Source of the DNA: Dehalobacter sp.
GTDB lineage: Bacteria > Bacillota > Desulfitobacteriia > Desulfitobacteriales > Syntrophobotulaceae
Reading direction: 5' to 3'
DNA length: 55,738 nucleotides
Assembly: GCA_023667845.1 (NCBI GenBank)
Contig: JAMPIU010000018.1
Coordinates: 1 to 55,738, forward strand
Positions within the stretch are counted from its first letter, which is position 1. Every line of letters starts with the position of its first letter. This document shows, piece after piece, positions 16,765 to 24,644 of the stretch. Below the pieces are notes generated by a model that was not told the origin of the DNA, searched no databases, and saw nothing but the letters and a program-made list of their open reading frames with translations. The position numbers and the translations under genes are program-made.

Positions 16765-17042
16765 ATGGAAAATGGAAAAGTAAGAAAAATATCAGTATTT
16801 TATTAGCTTGTAATTATACTGAACCATATAATAAAGTATTATATGATGCGGGTGTAGAAGCCTCAGAACATAAGGGAGATTTATATTGTTTTAAATCAAA
16901 GGTAAATCACGGAAAAGACTGGGATATTAAAAGAGAAGATCCTTGGAAGAAAACTATTGGAACGACATACCCTGAAAGTCTTGACACTACAATACTCCTG
17001 AAATATTTTGATTCAGGTTACTTTAAACGCTGCCAAGATTAA
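16765..17042 (+). pseudogene. Frameshifted small gene, possible toxin-domain remnant
   Basis: ATG 16765 has a good ribosome site (GAGGGA at 16751-16756) but its frame stops after 13 codons. The next frame is open from 16764 to the stop at 17040-17042, and one extra A in the 5-A run near 16785-16789 would join the two into about 92 codons. The joined product would contain LLACNYTEPYNKVLYDAG and HGKDWDIKREDPWKKTIG segments. The SKVNHGKDWDIKR part faintly recalls the WDxK core of polymorphic-toxin type 44 domains, but the match is from memory and weak. It could be a decayed gene, a real frameshift site or a homopolymer sequencing error. Confidence 0.45.
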
Positions 17043-17050
17043 AGACACCT

Positions 17051-17147
17051 TATAGTATTGGCTTACCGCTTTGCTTGGGGTGGTTTAAAAAAGATGACTG
17101 CTTATATATCCTACCTTTTCAAACCACCAACTATAGCGGTAAGCCAA
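17051..17147. repeat. Long inverted repeat, two-step hairpin
   Basis: Arms 17058-17070 and 17135-17147 pair perfectly over 13 bp. Inside them, 17079-17086 and 17121-17128 pair over 8 bp around a 34-nt loop. It begins right after the remnant gene's stop. There is no T tract, so it is not a simple terminator; it could be a mobile-element end or a structured RNA. Confidence 0.7.
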
Positions 17148-17198
17148 CGCTTTGAACGAATCTATTTTTCTTTTGCCTTCTCGACGGAGACGGTATCC

Positions 17199-17224
17199 CA
17201 AATTCGCAACCGGTTGCGAATTTG
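17199..17224. repeat. 26-bp perfect palindrome
   Basis: Thirteen bases on each side of 17211/17212 are exact reverse complements with no loop, centred on AACCGGTT. It lies five bases before the larger palindrome. The role is unknown: an operator dimer site or part of a palindrome cluster. Confidence 0.75.
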
Positions 17225-17229
17225 AGTTA

Positions 17230-17283
17230 TTAATGCTTCAGCAAGTTCAAAACGTATACGTTTTGAACTTGCTGAAGCATTAA
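17230..17283. repeat. 54-bp perfect palindrome
   Basis: Twenty-seven bases on each side of 17256/17257 are exact reverse complements with no spacer, centred on AACGTATACGTT. Perfect spacerless palindromes of this length can extrude as cruciforms and are usually unstable. It sits 14 bp upstream of the arsR -35 box. Confidence 0.85.
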
Positions 17284-17290
17284 AGCAGGC

Positions 17291-17351
17291 AAGACATTGA
17301 CAAGTATCAATGTCTTGGATAATATATAAGCATATTGATGTTTATCAATAT
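17291..17351 (+). promoter_or_regulatory. arsR promoter with two overlapping operators
   Basis: TTGACA (17297-17302) and TAATAT (17320-17325) with a 17-bp spacer form a near-consensus promoter. A 10-bp inverted repeat, 17291-17300 with 17307-17316, covers the -35 box. A second, ATATTGAT-N4-ATCAATAT at 17332-17351, covers the expected start site. The ATTGAT/ATCAAT half-sites match the style of ArsR/SmtB operators, so autorepression relieved by metalloid is expected. Confidence 0.75.
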
Positions 17352-17377
17352 ATAAACATACAAATGAGGCGGTTGAA

Positions 17378-17671
17378 TTGGAAAAAAATTATCAAGATTA
17401 TGCTTTAGCGATGAAAGCGTTATCTGATGAAACAAGATTGAAAATATTTGACATGTTGGGCAATGGGGAACTATGTGCTTGTAAGATTCTCGAAGCGTTC
17501 AACATAACCCAATCCACGCTTTCTTATCACATGAAGATCTTATGTGAAAGCAGTCTGGTGAATGCCAGGCGGGACGGCATTTGGATGAGGTATTCTATCA
17601 ATGAAAGTAACCTTGAAGTCATTGCCCGCTTTTTTAATAAGGTCACAAAAATTAAAAGTAACAAAAAGTAA
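17378..17671 (+). CDS. arsR: ArsR-family metalloregulatory repressor
   Basis: The 97-residue winged-helix repressor follows the SmtB/ArsR pattern LSDETRLKIFDMLGNGELCAC...TQSTLSYHMKIL. C33 and C35 in the ELCAC segment sit at the start of the helix that carries the As(III)/Sb(III)-binding cysteines in classical ArsR, so arsenite or antimonite sensing is plausible. The start is TTG 17378 with GAGGCGG at 17366-17372. The operators at 17291-17351 and the permease gene 41 bp downstream make this an autoregulated resistance operon. Confidence 0.92.
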   Translation: MEKNYQDYALAMKALSDETRLKIFDMLGNGELCACKILEAFNITQSTLSYHMKILCESSLVNARRDGIWMRYSINESNLEVIARFFNKVTKIKSNKK

Positions 17672-17712
17672 CAATTCGAATGAAACGAATAAACAGCAAG
17701 AAGGTGACTTAA

Positions 17713-18714
17713 ATGGTATTTGAATGGCTAAACAACCAATTGCTCAGGATGGAATGGCTTTCGAATTTGGTAAAGCTTTTGGTTGAGAATGTATTTGGGC
17801 TTAGCATCCAGGATCGCTGGGGAGGCGGCCTCCATTTTTTTATCTATGACGTTCTTAAAATATTTATTTTGCTAGCCGTTTTGATCTTTCTCATTTCTTA
17901 TATTCAAAGTTTTTTTCCGCCGGAAAGAACCAAAAAAATACTCGGCAGGTTTAACGGTATTTCAGGAAATATTTTAGGTGCTTTACTCGGCACGGTGACG
18001 CCTTTTTGCTCCTGTTCTTCCATTCCTCTTTTTATTGGCTTTACCAGCGCGGGGCTTCCCGTCGGTGTTACTTTCTCGTTCTTAATATCATCCCCCTTGG
18101 TGGATTTGGCTTCGGTGCTTTTGCTGGCAAGTATCTTTAATTGGACCATTGCCATTGCCTACGTTGTTGTTGGTTTGATTCTGGCAGTGATCGGCGGAAC
18201 TGTGATTAGCAAAGCAAAGCTGGAAAAGTATGTAGAACCGTTTGTATTCAGCAATAAAATACCGGAAATAGAACCGGAGCGGTTAACAACTCGGGAAAGG
18301 CTGGATTTGGCTAAAGATCAGGTTCGTGATATTGTGAGAAGAGTGTGGGTATATATTCTAATCGGTGTCGGTATAGGTGCTGCGATTCACAACTTTATTC
18401 CTGAAAATATCATTTCCTTACTTCTGGGTCAGGATAAATGGTATTCGGTATTGTTGGCTACTTTTGTAGGGGTCCCGATGTATGCAGATATTTTTGGGAC
18501 GCTGCCGATTGCGGAAGCGTTAGTGGCCAAGGGCGTTGGTCTGGGAACTGCTTTATCCTTCATGATGGCTGTAACTGCACTTTCTCTGCCGTCTTTGATC
18601 ATGCTCAAGAAAGTCGTAAAAATGAAACTACTCGTCATATTTGCAGGGATTGTAACCATTGGTATTCTTATCATCGGCTATACATTTAATGCCTTAGGAT
18701 ATTTGCTCATGTAA
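17713..18714 (+). CDS. arsP: ArsP/DUF318-family permease
   Basis: The 333-residue integral membrane protein belongs to the predicted permease family PF03773. It has about eight predicted helices in two blocks divided by a charged loop (about 175-215), and the signature GTVTPFCSCSSIPLFIGF with C99 and C101 in the first half. Some members (ArsP) export trivalent organoarsenicals; others have no known substrate. The gene follows arsR and precedes a thioredoxin-fold gene, which supports metalloid efflux. A substrate other than arsenic cannot be excluded. Confidence 0.88.
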   Translation: MVFEWLNNQLLRMEWLSNLVKLLVENVFGLSIQDRWGGGLHFFIYDVLKIFILLAVLIFLISYIQSFFPPERTKKILGRFNGISGNILGALLGTVTPFCSCSSIPLFIGFTSAGLPVGVTFSFLISSPLVDLASVLLLASIFNWTIAIAYVVVGLILAVIGGTVISKAKLEKYVEPFVFSNKIPEIEPERLTTRERLDLAKDQVRDIVRRVWVYILIGVGIGAAIHNFIPENIISLLLGQDKWYSVLLATFVGVPMYADIFGTLPIAEALVAKGVGLGTALSFMMAVTALSLPSLIMLKKVVKMKLLVIFAGIVTIGILIIGYTFNALGYLLM

Positions 18715-18759
18715 GGGGTTATAATATTTAAATTTTCAAGTAAAAGGAGCGTATTAAAT

Positions 18760-18999
18760 ATGATGATTAAAATTTTAGGATCTGGCTGCAAAAATTGCGT
18801 TACCCTTGCTGAAAATACCAGAATTGCTTTGGAAGAAGTGGGCCTTGCTGCCGAAGTAATCAAAGTTACCGATATTCAAGACATCATGGCCTATGGTGTG
18901 ATGTCCACACCAGCCCTGGTTATTGACGAAAAGGTGGTATCTTTTGGGAAAGTTCTAAAACCCAAGGAGATCGTAAAGATTTTAGAAACTGCGAGGTAG
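18760..18999 (+). CDS. Thioredoxin-fold protein (redox-active disulfide protein 2 type)
   Basis: The 79-residue minimal thioredoxin domain has the active site GCKNC (C10, C13) and the cis-Pro segment STPALVIDEKVV. Proteins of this family regularly accompany DUF318 permeases and ArsR repressors in anaerobes, where they may reduce or pass thiols to the transport substrate. An AAAAGGAGCG site precedes the double-ATG start at 18760. It is the last gene of the arsR operon before the terminator at 19045. Confidence 0.9.
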   Translation: MMIKILGSGCKNCVTLAENTRIALEEVGLAAEVIKVTDIQDIMAYGVMSTPALVIDEKVVSFGKVLKPKEIVKILETAR

Positions 19000-19044
19000 A
19001 AAAAAAGATGCTATCAATCTCATAAAATAGTTTCGTGTGATTAA

Positions 19045-19081
19045 AAGCGAGTACAACTCAAGAAGTACTCGCTTGTTTTTA
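19045..19081 (+). terminator. Terminator of the arsR operon
   Basis: A perfect 10-bp stem (19045-19054 with 19065-19074) with a 10-nt loop is followed by GTTTTTA. Confidence 0.85.
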
Positions 19082-19191
19082 GCGGAATAGCGTGGATAGT
19101 TTTATTTTTAGTCCGCCTTAGTAGGAAATATCAAGAAAATGTCGAATGAGATATTAATTGACTCATTAAATGATTATTGGGGAGTCACGCT

Positions 19192-20313
19192 ATGGATAAA
19201 TTAACAGTTGTTTTTGAATCAACGCTCAACGCAATCGAGAACGGTAAAGAAGAAATATTCAACATCTATGAGATGACCCGCAACGAAATACAGCGGTTAA
19301 AAAAAGAGCTGGAATTTATGCGCAGGGAAATCGAAGACACGATCAAAATGGTGGATACCCAGTTTATGAAAGAAAAACGCTTCCGTCGGAAGCTGATGGA
19401 AGTCAACAAGAACTTCGATAAGTTCAATGAGAAGCAGATGCTCGAAGCGTATTCGGAAACGAAGGATGCACAGGTAGAGCTGCAACTGCTCCAGGCGAAA
19501 GAGCTTCAGCTGCGTTCCCGCAGGGATGAAATCGAAAGAACGTTAAAAAATTTGGATATCACAGTGATTAAGGCTGAGGATCTGATGAGCCAGGTCAGTC
19601 TTGCCCTGCGGCTTTTAAAAGAAGGAATCAGTGAGATCAGTCAGTTCTATAGCAGTGACCAGAGAAAAGAAACCGCTTTTCAGATCATCAAGGCCCAGGA
19701 AGAAGAACGCCTGAGGGTCGCCCGTGAAGTCCACGACGGTCCCGCCCAGAGTCTGGCCAACATTGTTCTGCGTCTGGAAATAGCCGAGAAGCTTCTGGAA
19801 CTTGATCACCGCCAGGTGAAAAAAGAATTAAAAGAACTGAATATGCTGGTCAGGGATAATCTGAAGGATATCCGCAGAATCATTTTCGGACTCAGGCCAA
19901 TTCCTTTAAATGGGGCGGGAATTGTTGATACCATCAATCATTATATGAAAAATTTTGAAAAAACGTATGGGCTGACCTGTGAACTTATCGTGGAAGGACA
20001 AGAAAGGGAGCTTGATTCTTCCGTAGAAGTGGCCCTTTTCCGACTGGTTCAGGAAGGGATGACCAATGTGGCCAAACATGCGGAATCTCCGAAGTGCAGG
20101 GTTCATTTGAATTTTCAGGATGACAGGATTGTCGGTCAGATTATCGATGATGGTAAAGGATTTGATATCAGCAATGGCTTGGATAATTCCGGTGCCCATT
20201 TCGGCTTGATTGGAATTAATGAGCGAATTCAGGCTTACTCCGGACAATTATCGATTCAATCAGAACCGGGCAAGGGTACTGTTGTTATGTTTAACATTCC
20301 ATATTCTGAATAA
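19192..20313 (+). CDS. degS: DegS-like sensor histidine kinase
   Basis: The 373-residue cytoplasmic kinase has no membrane segment. Residues 1-165 form a long coiled-coil DegS sensor region. The HisKA_3 box follows, with the phospho-acceptor H181 in REVHDGPAQS, and a GHKL ATPase domain ends the protein, with NVAKHAES (N box) and DGKGFD (G1 box). ATG 19192 is preferred because GGGGAG at 19179-19184 then has 7 nt spacing; an in-frame TTG at 19177 overlaps that site. The partner degU follows 17 bp later. In Bacillus this pair governs exoenzymes, motility and competence. Confidence 0.93.
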   Translation: MDKLTVVFESTLNAIENGKEEIFNIYEMTRNEIQRLKKELEFMRREIEDTIKMVDTQFMKEKRFRRKLMEVNKNFDKFNEKQMLEAYSETKDAQVELQLLQAKELQLRSRRDEIERTLKNLDITVIKAEDLMSQVSLALRLLKEGISEISQFYSSDQRKETAFQIIKAQEEERLRVAREVHDGPAQSLANIVLRLEIAEKLLELDHRQVKKELKELNMLVRDNLKDIRRIIFGLRPIPLNGAGIVDTINHYMKNFEKTYGLTCELIVEGQERELDSSVEVALFRLVQEGMTNVAKHAESPKCRVHLNFQDDRIVGQIIDDGKGFDISNGLDNSGAHFGLIGINERIQAYSGQLSIQSEPGKGTVVMFNIPYSE

Positions 20314-20330
20314 AGGAGGAAAGGATCAAA

Positions 20331-20969
20331 ATGATAAGGGTTGTAATTGCCGATGATCACCCGCTTCTCAGGGAAGGATTACGAAGAATTCTGGAATTTG
20401 AAGAAGGCATTCAGGTTGTATCCGAAGTCGGAGATGGTCAAGGGGCAATTAATATGGCGAGGAAGACGCCGTTTGATGTTCTGCTGATGGATTTGAATAT
20501 GCCTGGGGTAAATGGTCTTGAAGCCTGTAAAGTCATCAGAAGGGAATTCCCGAACATTGGGATTTTAATTCTTACTGTCGATGACTCGGATGAAAAGGTG
20601 TTCCAGGTATTACAGCTCGGGGTAGCTGGATACCTGCTGAAAGACGTCATTCCGAAAGCCCTGGTTGATTCCATCCGCAAAGTATATGCTGGAGAACCCA
20701 TTTTGTCCCCGTCGGTAACCGGAAAACTGCTTGGCCAGCTTTCCAATCCGAACAGTCCAAAAGATCATTTCGGATTAAGCAACAGGGAAATGGAGATACT
20801 TACCTATGTGGTCAAAGGCTCGTCAAACAAAGATATTGGCTTAACGCTGTTTATAAGTGAAAAAACAGTCAAAAATCATCTTTCCAGTATTTTTAGAAAA
20901 CTAGAGGTCGAAGATCGCACCCAGGCTGCTTTGAAAGCAGTGAAGACGAAACTTATTACACTGGAATAA
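20331..20969 (+). CDS. degU: DegU-like response regulator (NarL/LuxR family)
   Basis: The 212-residue regulator has a receiver domain with the acidic pair D9-D10 and phospho-acceptor D54 (LLMDLNMPG), and a C-terminal LuxR-type helix-turn-helix (about 147-205) with the KDIGLTLFISEKTVKNHLS recognition region. AAGGAGG precedes the ATG. It forms a two-gene unit with degS and no dehalogenase-specific role is indicated. Confidence 0.95.
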   Translation: MIRVVIADDHPLLREGLRRILEFEEGIQVVSEVGDGQGAINMARKTPFDVLLMDLNMPGVNGLEACKVIRREFPNIGILILTVDDSDEKVFQVLQLGVAGYLLKDVIPKALVDSIRKVYAGEPILSPSVTGKLLGQLSNPNSPKDHFGLSNREMEILTYVVKGSSNKDIGLTLFISEKTVKNHLSSIFRKLEVEDRTQAALKAVKTKLITLE

Positions 20970-21008
20970 ATTTTTTGTGGCTTCACAAGGCTGCAGAAGG
21001 GAATACGA

Positions 21009-22757
21009 ATGAAGCTTTGTTTTTATGGTGCCAGTCAGACTGTGACGGGGTCCTGTTATTTGCTGGAAACGACAGATACCAGAATCCTGATTGACTGTGG
21101 AATGTTTCAGGGTTCCAAGATCATGAAAGAACTGAATTATGGCGCGTTTCCGTTTGATCCCAACCTTCTTGACGCTGTGATTTTAACGCACGCCCATATT
21201 GACCATTCCGGGCTTATTCCGAAGCTCATCAAAAAAGGTTTCAGCGGGCCGATCTATGCGACGACGGAAACCATAGAATTATGTTCTGTGATGCTGCCGG
21301 ACAGCGGGCACATCCAGGAAATGGAGGTCACCAGAAAAAACCGCAAGCACAGCAGGATGGATGTTTCATTAATCGAACCGATTTACACGGCTGAAGATGC
21401 GGTGAATGCTCAAAAGTACTTTGTCGAGGCGGCCTATAATCAAAAGACCCAGATCTCGCAATCGCTGTCCTTTCAGTTTGTCGATGCCGGGCATATCTTG
21501 GGCTCGGCCCATGTCATTTTCAGCGTCAAAGAAAACAACACGACGAAAACCATTGCATTTTCCGGAGATATCGGGACTTCCGGTCAGCCTTATGTCGAAG
21601 ATCCCGAAGGGATTAAAGAAGCGTGTATGCTTAAGGATCCTGATGGTATACGAGATGCCTGTATGATTGTGATGGAAACAACCTACGGCAACCGGATTCA
21701 TCCGGATAAAACCAATCGAATGGAGAACCTGGCCAGGGTCATTAATAATGCCCACCAAAAAGGCGGCAATATTATTATTCCGGCTTTTGCCATAAATCGG
21801 ACACAGGACCTTTTGTACTACCTGCGCAAACTTCAAGATGACAAAAAAATTCCGGTAATGCCGATTTACATCGATAGTCCGCTGGCTGTTGCAGCGACGA
21901 GAATATTTGGGCGGAATACCCGGAATTTTGATCAGGAAACCAAGCAGCTGCTGGAGGCGGGCCAAAGCCCGTTTGCCATGCCGAATCTTCATTTGAGTGA
22001 AACCGCGGAGGATTCGATCCGGCTGAATGCGATACAGGGCGGCGCGATTATCATTTCGGCTAGCGGGATGGCTGATGCCGGGAGAATCAAGCATCATTTG
22101 AAACATAATCTGTGGCGGTACGATGCCACAGTCATCTTTGTCGGTTATCAGGCCCAAGGGACACTTGGCCGGTTTTTAACTGACGGTGCCAAAGAAGTGA
22201 CTATCCATGGAGAGAAAGTCGCGGTCAACGCCGAAATCGTTGCGTTCCAAGGTTTTTCAGCGCATGCGGACCAGAATGAATTGCTGGCGTGGCTTAAAGC
22301 CGCCGGCGGCAACGCAGATCATCTCATCCTGGTCCATGGCGAAGATGATGCGATTCAGGCGTTTTCATCTCTGGTCCAGCAAAAATTCGGGATTGTGCCA
22401 ATCATTCCAGAACTGGGTGAATGCCTGGAGATAGCGGACGGCGAAATCAAGCGTCTGAAACCTTCCAAGCCCTGGCTAAAGGAAATTGAAGATAGGATGG
22501 GTTATCCTGCACCTCAGGAATGGCAGTCACACCCGTCCAAATCTGTTAAGCAAAGATCTTCAGAAGAAGGACCAGGGGGAAGAACCTTCAAACGCCGGAG
22601 AAAAGTTCTGCTTTCCGAAGCAAACAGGGCCTATACTAAACTCCGCAAAGACCTGAAATTATTCATTGATAGGAGCAATGAGCGCAAGGACTATGAAAAC
22701 CTGATTGATACCTTTGAGAGCATTTCCAATCTTTTAAAAACAAGAATGAAACGGTAA
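21009..22757 (+). CDS. Beta-CASP metallo-beta-lactamase ribonuclease
   Basis: The 582-residue protein is a CPSF73/YsaP-like RNA-processing enzyme. The metallo-beta-lactamase core carries HAHIDH at 61-66, which binds two zinc ions, with further ligands in DAGHILGSAH and FSGDIG. A beta-CASP insert follows METTYGNR, and the RMMBL module with GFSAHAD gives the last His. About 100 charged residues beyond the usual end form an extra C-terminal tail. Activity on RNA is a family inference; DNA is a less likely substrate. It starts 39 bp after degU and ends 6 bp from the convergent HD gene, with no terminator between. Confidence 0.9.
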   Translation: MKLCFYGASQTVTGSCYLLETTDTRILIDCGMFQGSKIMKELNYGAFPFDPNLLDAVILTHAHIDHSGLIPKLIKKGFSGPIYATTETIELCSVMLPDSGHIQEMEVTRKNRKHSRMDVSLIEPIYTAEDAVNAQKYFVEAAYNQKTQISQSLSFQFVDAGHILGSAHVIFSVKENNTTKTIAFSGDIGTSGQPYVEDPEGIKEACMLKDPDGIRDACMIVMETTYGNRIHPDKTNRMENLARVINNAHQKGGNIIIPAFAINRTQDLLYYLRKLQDDKKIPVMPIYIDSPLAVAATRIFGRNTRNFDQETKQLLEAGQSPFAMPNLHLSETAEDSIRLNAIQGGAIIISASGMADAGRIKHHLKHNLWRYDATVIFVGYQAQGTLGRFLTDGAKEVTIHGEKVAVNAEIVAFQGFSAHADQNELLAWLKAAGGNADHLILVHGEDDAIQAFSSLVQQKFGIVPIIPELGECLEIADGEIKRLKPSKPWLKEIEDRMGYPAPQEWQSHPSKSVKQRSSEEGPGGRTFKRRRKVLLSEANRAYTKLRKDLKLFIDRSNERKDYENLIDTFESISNLLKTRMKR

Positions 22758-22763
22758 AACGAA

Positions 22764-23354
22764 TCAGATCCAGGCATACTCCGAGGTCTGACGCTTAATC
22801 CCTGACAGAAAACGCATGATCTCTTCGCGCCGTTTTACAGCGATTCTCCTGCCGGTCTTGGAGTACACTTTTTTGGGCAGTGCTTCAGCAAAGGTCTGCG
22901 CTCGCATTAAAGCCTCATCGGGACTCGGGATCAGCTCGTCCTGTCCGACAAGGCTCAGCAGTTTCATTAATCCGATGTTTCCGAGATTATCAAGGATATT
23001 GGCGTCCCTTAAATAAATAGCCTCGTCACTGTTGCCCGGCTCGGAATAATACATGTGGCATTCAATGGCGTCCAGAATTTTTGCCAGTTTTTCCTGCTCA
23101 AAGTGATAGCTCTTCAACAGGTTCATCGCGACACCTTTTGATCTGAGGGTATGATCGACGTTGGGAAGCGCGTACATCGGGTACTTTCCGGTATCGTGAA
23201 GCATGGCAGAAATATAAAGTACTTCATCATTCAGGTTGAGATGCTGAGATAATTCTTTGGATAAATGATAGACCCGCTGACAGTGTTTCCAGCCAAGAGC
23301 CGGATGAGCACCGGATTGGTTGATAATTTGAAATAGTTCTTTGGAGATATCCAT
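22764..23354 (-). CDS. HD-domain phosphohydrolase
   Basis: The 196-residue protein has the HD metal-binding signature: an early H in WKHCQRVYHLS, MLHDTGKYPM giving the HD pair, and HTLRSKGV further on. HD proteins hydrolyse nucleotides or (p)ppGpp-like compounds; the substrate here is unknown. The start at ATG 23354 is supported by AAAGGTGG upstream, whereas a longer in-frame version has no ribosome site. It faces the beta-CASP gene tail to tail and diverges from the dnaD-like gene. Confidence 0.85.
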   Translation of the reverse strand: MDISKELFQIINQSGAHPALGWKHCQRVYHLSKELSQHLNLNDEVLYISAMLHDTGKYPMYALPNVDHTLRSKGVAMNLLKSYHFEQEKLAKILDAIECHMYYSEPGNSDEAIYLRDANILDNLGNIGLMKLLSLVGQDELIPSPDEALMRAQTFAEALPKKVYSKTGRRIAVKRREEIMRFLSGIKRQTSEYAWI

Positions 23355-23449
23355 ATCCTGCACCACCTTTCTGTTAAGTATTACGGCAAAAAAACGCAAA
23401 AGTCCTTCCAATACATAGAAAAAATGTCGTCATAAAAATTGTTTTTCCT

Positions 23450-23472
23450 CCTAAAATCTTTAGGATTTTAGG
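23450..23472. promoter_or_regulatory. Inverted repeat between divergent HD and dnaD-like genes
   Basis: CCTAAAATC and GATTTTAGG flank a 5-nt spacer. There is no T tract, so an operator for one of the divergent promoters is more likely than a terminator. No known regulator motif is recognised. Confidence 0.4.
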
Positions 23473-23558
23473 ACAGTAATAGTGTAATATATAGAATAGT
23501 AGCAATAATGCCAATAATTTTTTTTTCTAACATCAATGAATGGTATGAGGTGGTAGCA

Positions 23559-24302
23559 ATGTCAAAAAACAAGGTATACGGGGGCTTTTGTCAAGCTCTT
23601 TTATTTTCCGGTTCCGTTTCGATTCCCAATCTTATTCTTGATCATTATACGGAACTTGGAATCGGTCATAAGGAAATGATGCTGATGATTCATATGATGA
23701 CTGAGACAAGTACGAACAGTGATCGTATTGAGGAACAGATCACCAAGAAAATGGGACTCTCGGTTGAAGAATACAAAATCATGATCCAGAATCTCCAGAC
23801 CAGAGGACTGCTTTCTGTCAATAGCCGCAAAGCGAAAAACGGCACGAATCGTGAATATGATTTCAGTGGGCTGATCGATCAGTTATTGGAATTATGGGGA
23901 ATCAATGAGTTTAAGCAGATGTCCTCAGGCAGTGAACGTAATGGCAAAATGAATATAGAGAATATGCCGGACCTTTCTCAGGCTAAGCTGACTTCGCTGT
24001 TTGAACAGGAATTAGGCAGGCCGTTAACCGGTCTGGAGTGTGAACATATTGAAAAATGGCTGATGGCCTCGTATTCCGAAGAACTGATTATTGAGGCTTT
24101 ACGAAGAGGCGTTGGCGCCGGGATTCGGAGTTTCCGCTATCTCGATTCTATTTTAAGAGAGTGGGAGAAGAAGGGGATCAAAACGCGTCTGGAAGTTGAG
24201 GCTGAGGACCAAAATTTCCAGTCCAGACAAAATAAAAAAAATGACAAACCGTTGAAAGGCTCACCAAAAATCAAAAGCAAATATGATAATATTTATCTCT
24301 AA
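23559..24302 (+). CDS. dnaD: DnaD-like primosome protein
   Basis: The 247-residue protein has the two-part DnaD layout: an N-terminal winged-helix oligomerisation domain (about 10-115) and a C-terminal DDBH2/DnaB_2 domain (about 150-225) with YSEELIIEALRRGVG and FRYLDSILREWEKKG, the ssDNA-binding helix region. DnaD and DnaI load the replicative helicase in low-GC Firmicutes, and a DnaC/DnaI-like ATPase gene lies just downstream. GAGGTGG at 23547-23553 fixes ATG 23559. A dispersed repeat copy separates the two genes. Confidence 0.9.
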   Translation: MSKNKVYGGFCQALLFSGSVSIPNLILDHYTELGIGHKEMMLMIHMMTETSTNSDRIEEQITKKMGLSVEEYKIMIQNLQTRGLLSVNSRKAKNGTNREYDFSGLIDQLLELWGINEFKQMSSGSERNGKMNIENMPDLSQAKLTSLFEQELGRPLTGLECEHIEKWLMASYSEELIIEALRRGVGAGIRSFRYLDSILREWEKKGIKTRLEVEAEDQNFQSRQNKKNDKPLKGSPKIKSKYDNIYL

Positions 24303-24343
24303 TATCTTGTATTATAGATAAATAGGTATAATAACATTCAGAC

Positions 24344-24466
24344 ATTAGTATCTCGGGCTAGTCTGAGTGCCACAATACCGCTTTCGGCCGTTGCGTCCTC
24401 CGTGACGCAAAAGGCCGCGCTACGCACTCCATGCTCCGCTTGACGCTGGAACTGTGGCACGCAGAC
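24344..24466 (+). repeat. Dispersed palindromic element, copy B
   Basis: The core runs from 24361 to 24466 with 14-bp ends that match except one base (24361-24374 with 24453-24466). Its left flank, including TTAGTATCTCGGGC, is shared with copy D. The interior folds as CGGCC (24385-24389) with GGCCG (24413-24417), enclosing TTGCGTC (24391-24397) with GACGCAA (24404-24410) around the loop CTCCGT. It lies between the dnaD-like and dnaC-like genes. Confidence 0.85.
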
Positions 24467-24477
24467 TAATAACAGGC

Positions 24478-24618
24478 ATGTTAGGGCTTGGCTGCGATCC
24501 CCAGACTGATTATCGGGTTAGACAAGCAGGTCTGATCGTCGGAATGTATCTCATTATTTGTGGAGTTATTTTAAGAACATTTTCTCGCATGTTAAAATGG
24601 TATTTGAAATATAGGTAG
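24478..24618 (+). CDS. Possible 46-residue membrane protein
   Basis: An open frame starting ATG 24478 encodes a short protein with one clear hydrophobic helix (AGLIVGMYLIICGVILRTF) and a basic C-terminus. Only a weak ACAGG stands upstream, and the start lies 11 bp after the repeat element. Placement between two same-strand replication genes allows cotranslation in an operon. It could equally be a chance frame, and no family is recognised. Confidence 0.35.
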   Translation: MLGLGCDPQTDYRVRQAGLIVGMYLIICGVILRTFSRMLKWYLKYR

Positions 24619-24644
24619 ATAGACATCATTGAAGGGTAACGAAA

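Noticed and set aside
16765-16803. 13-codon peptide as a real gene
   Set aside because: It is better explained as the 5' end of a frameshifted longer gene.
21369-22157. 262-codon minus-strand frame inside the beta-CASP gene
   Set aside because: It is antisense to the conserved nuclease domain and has no ribosome site or family match.
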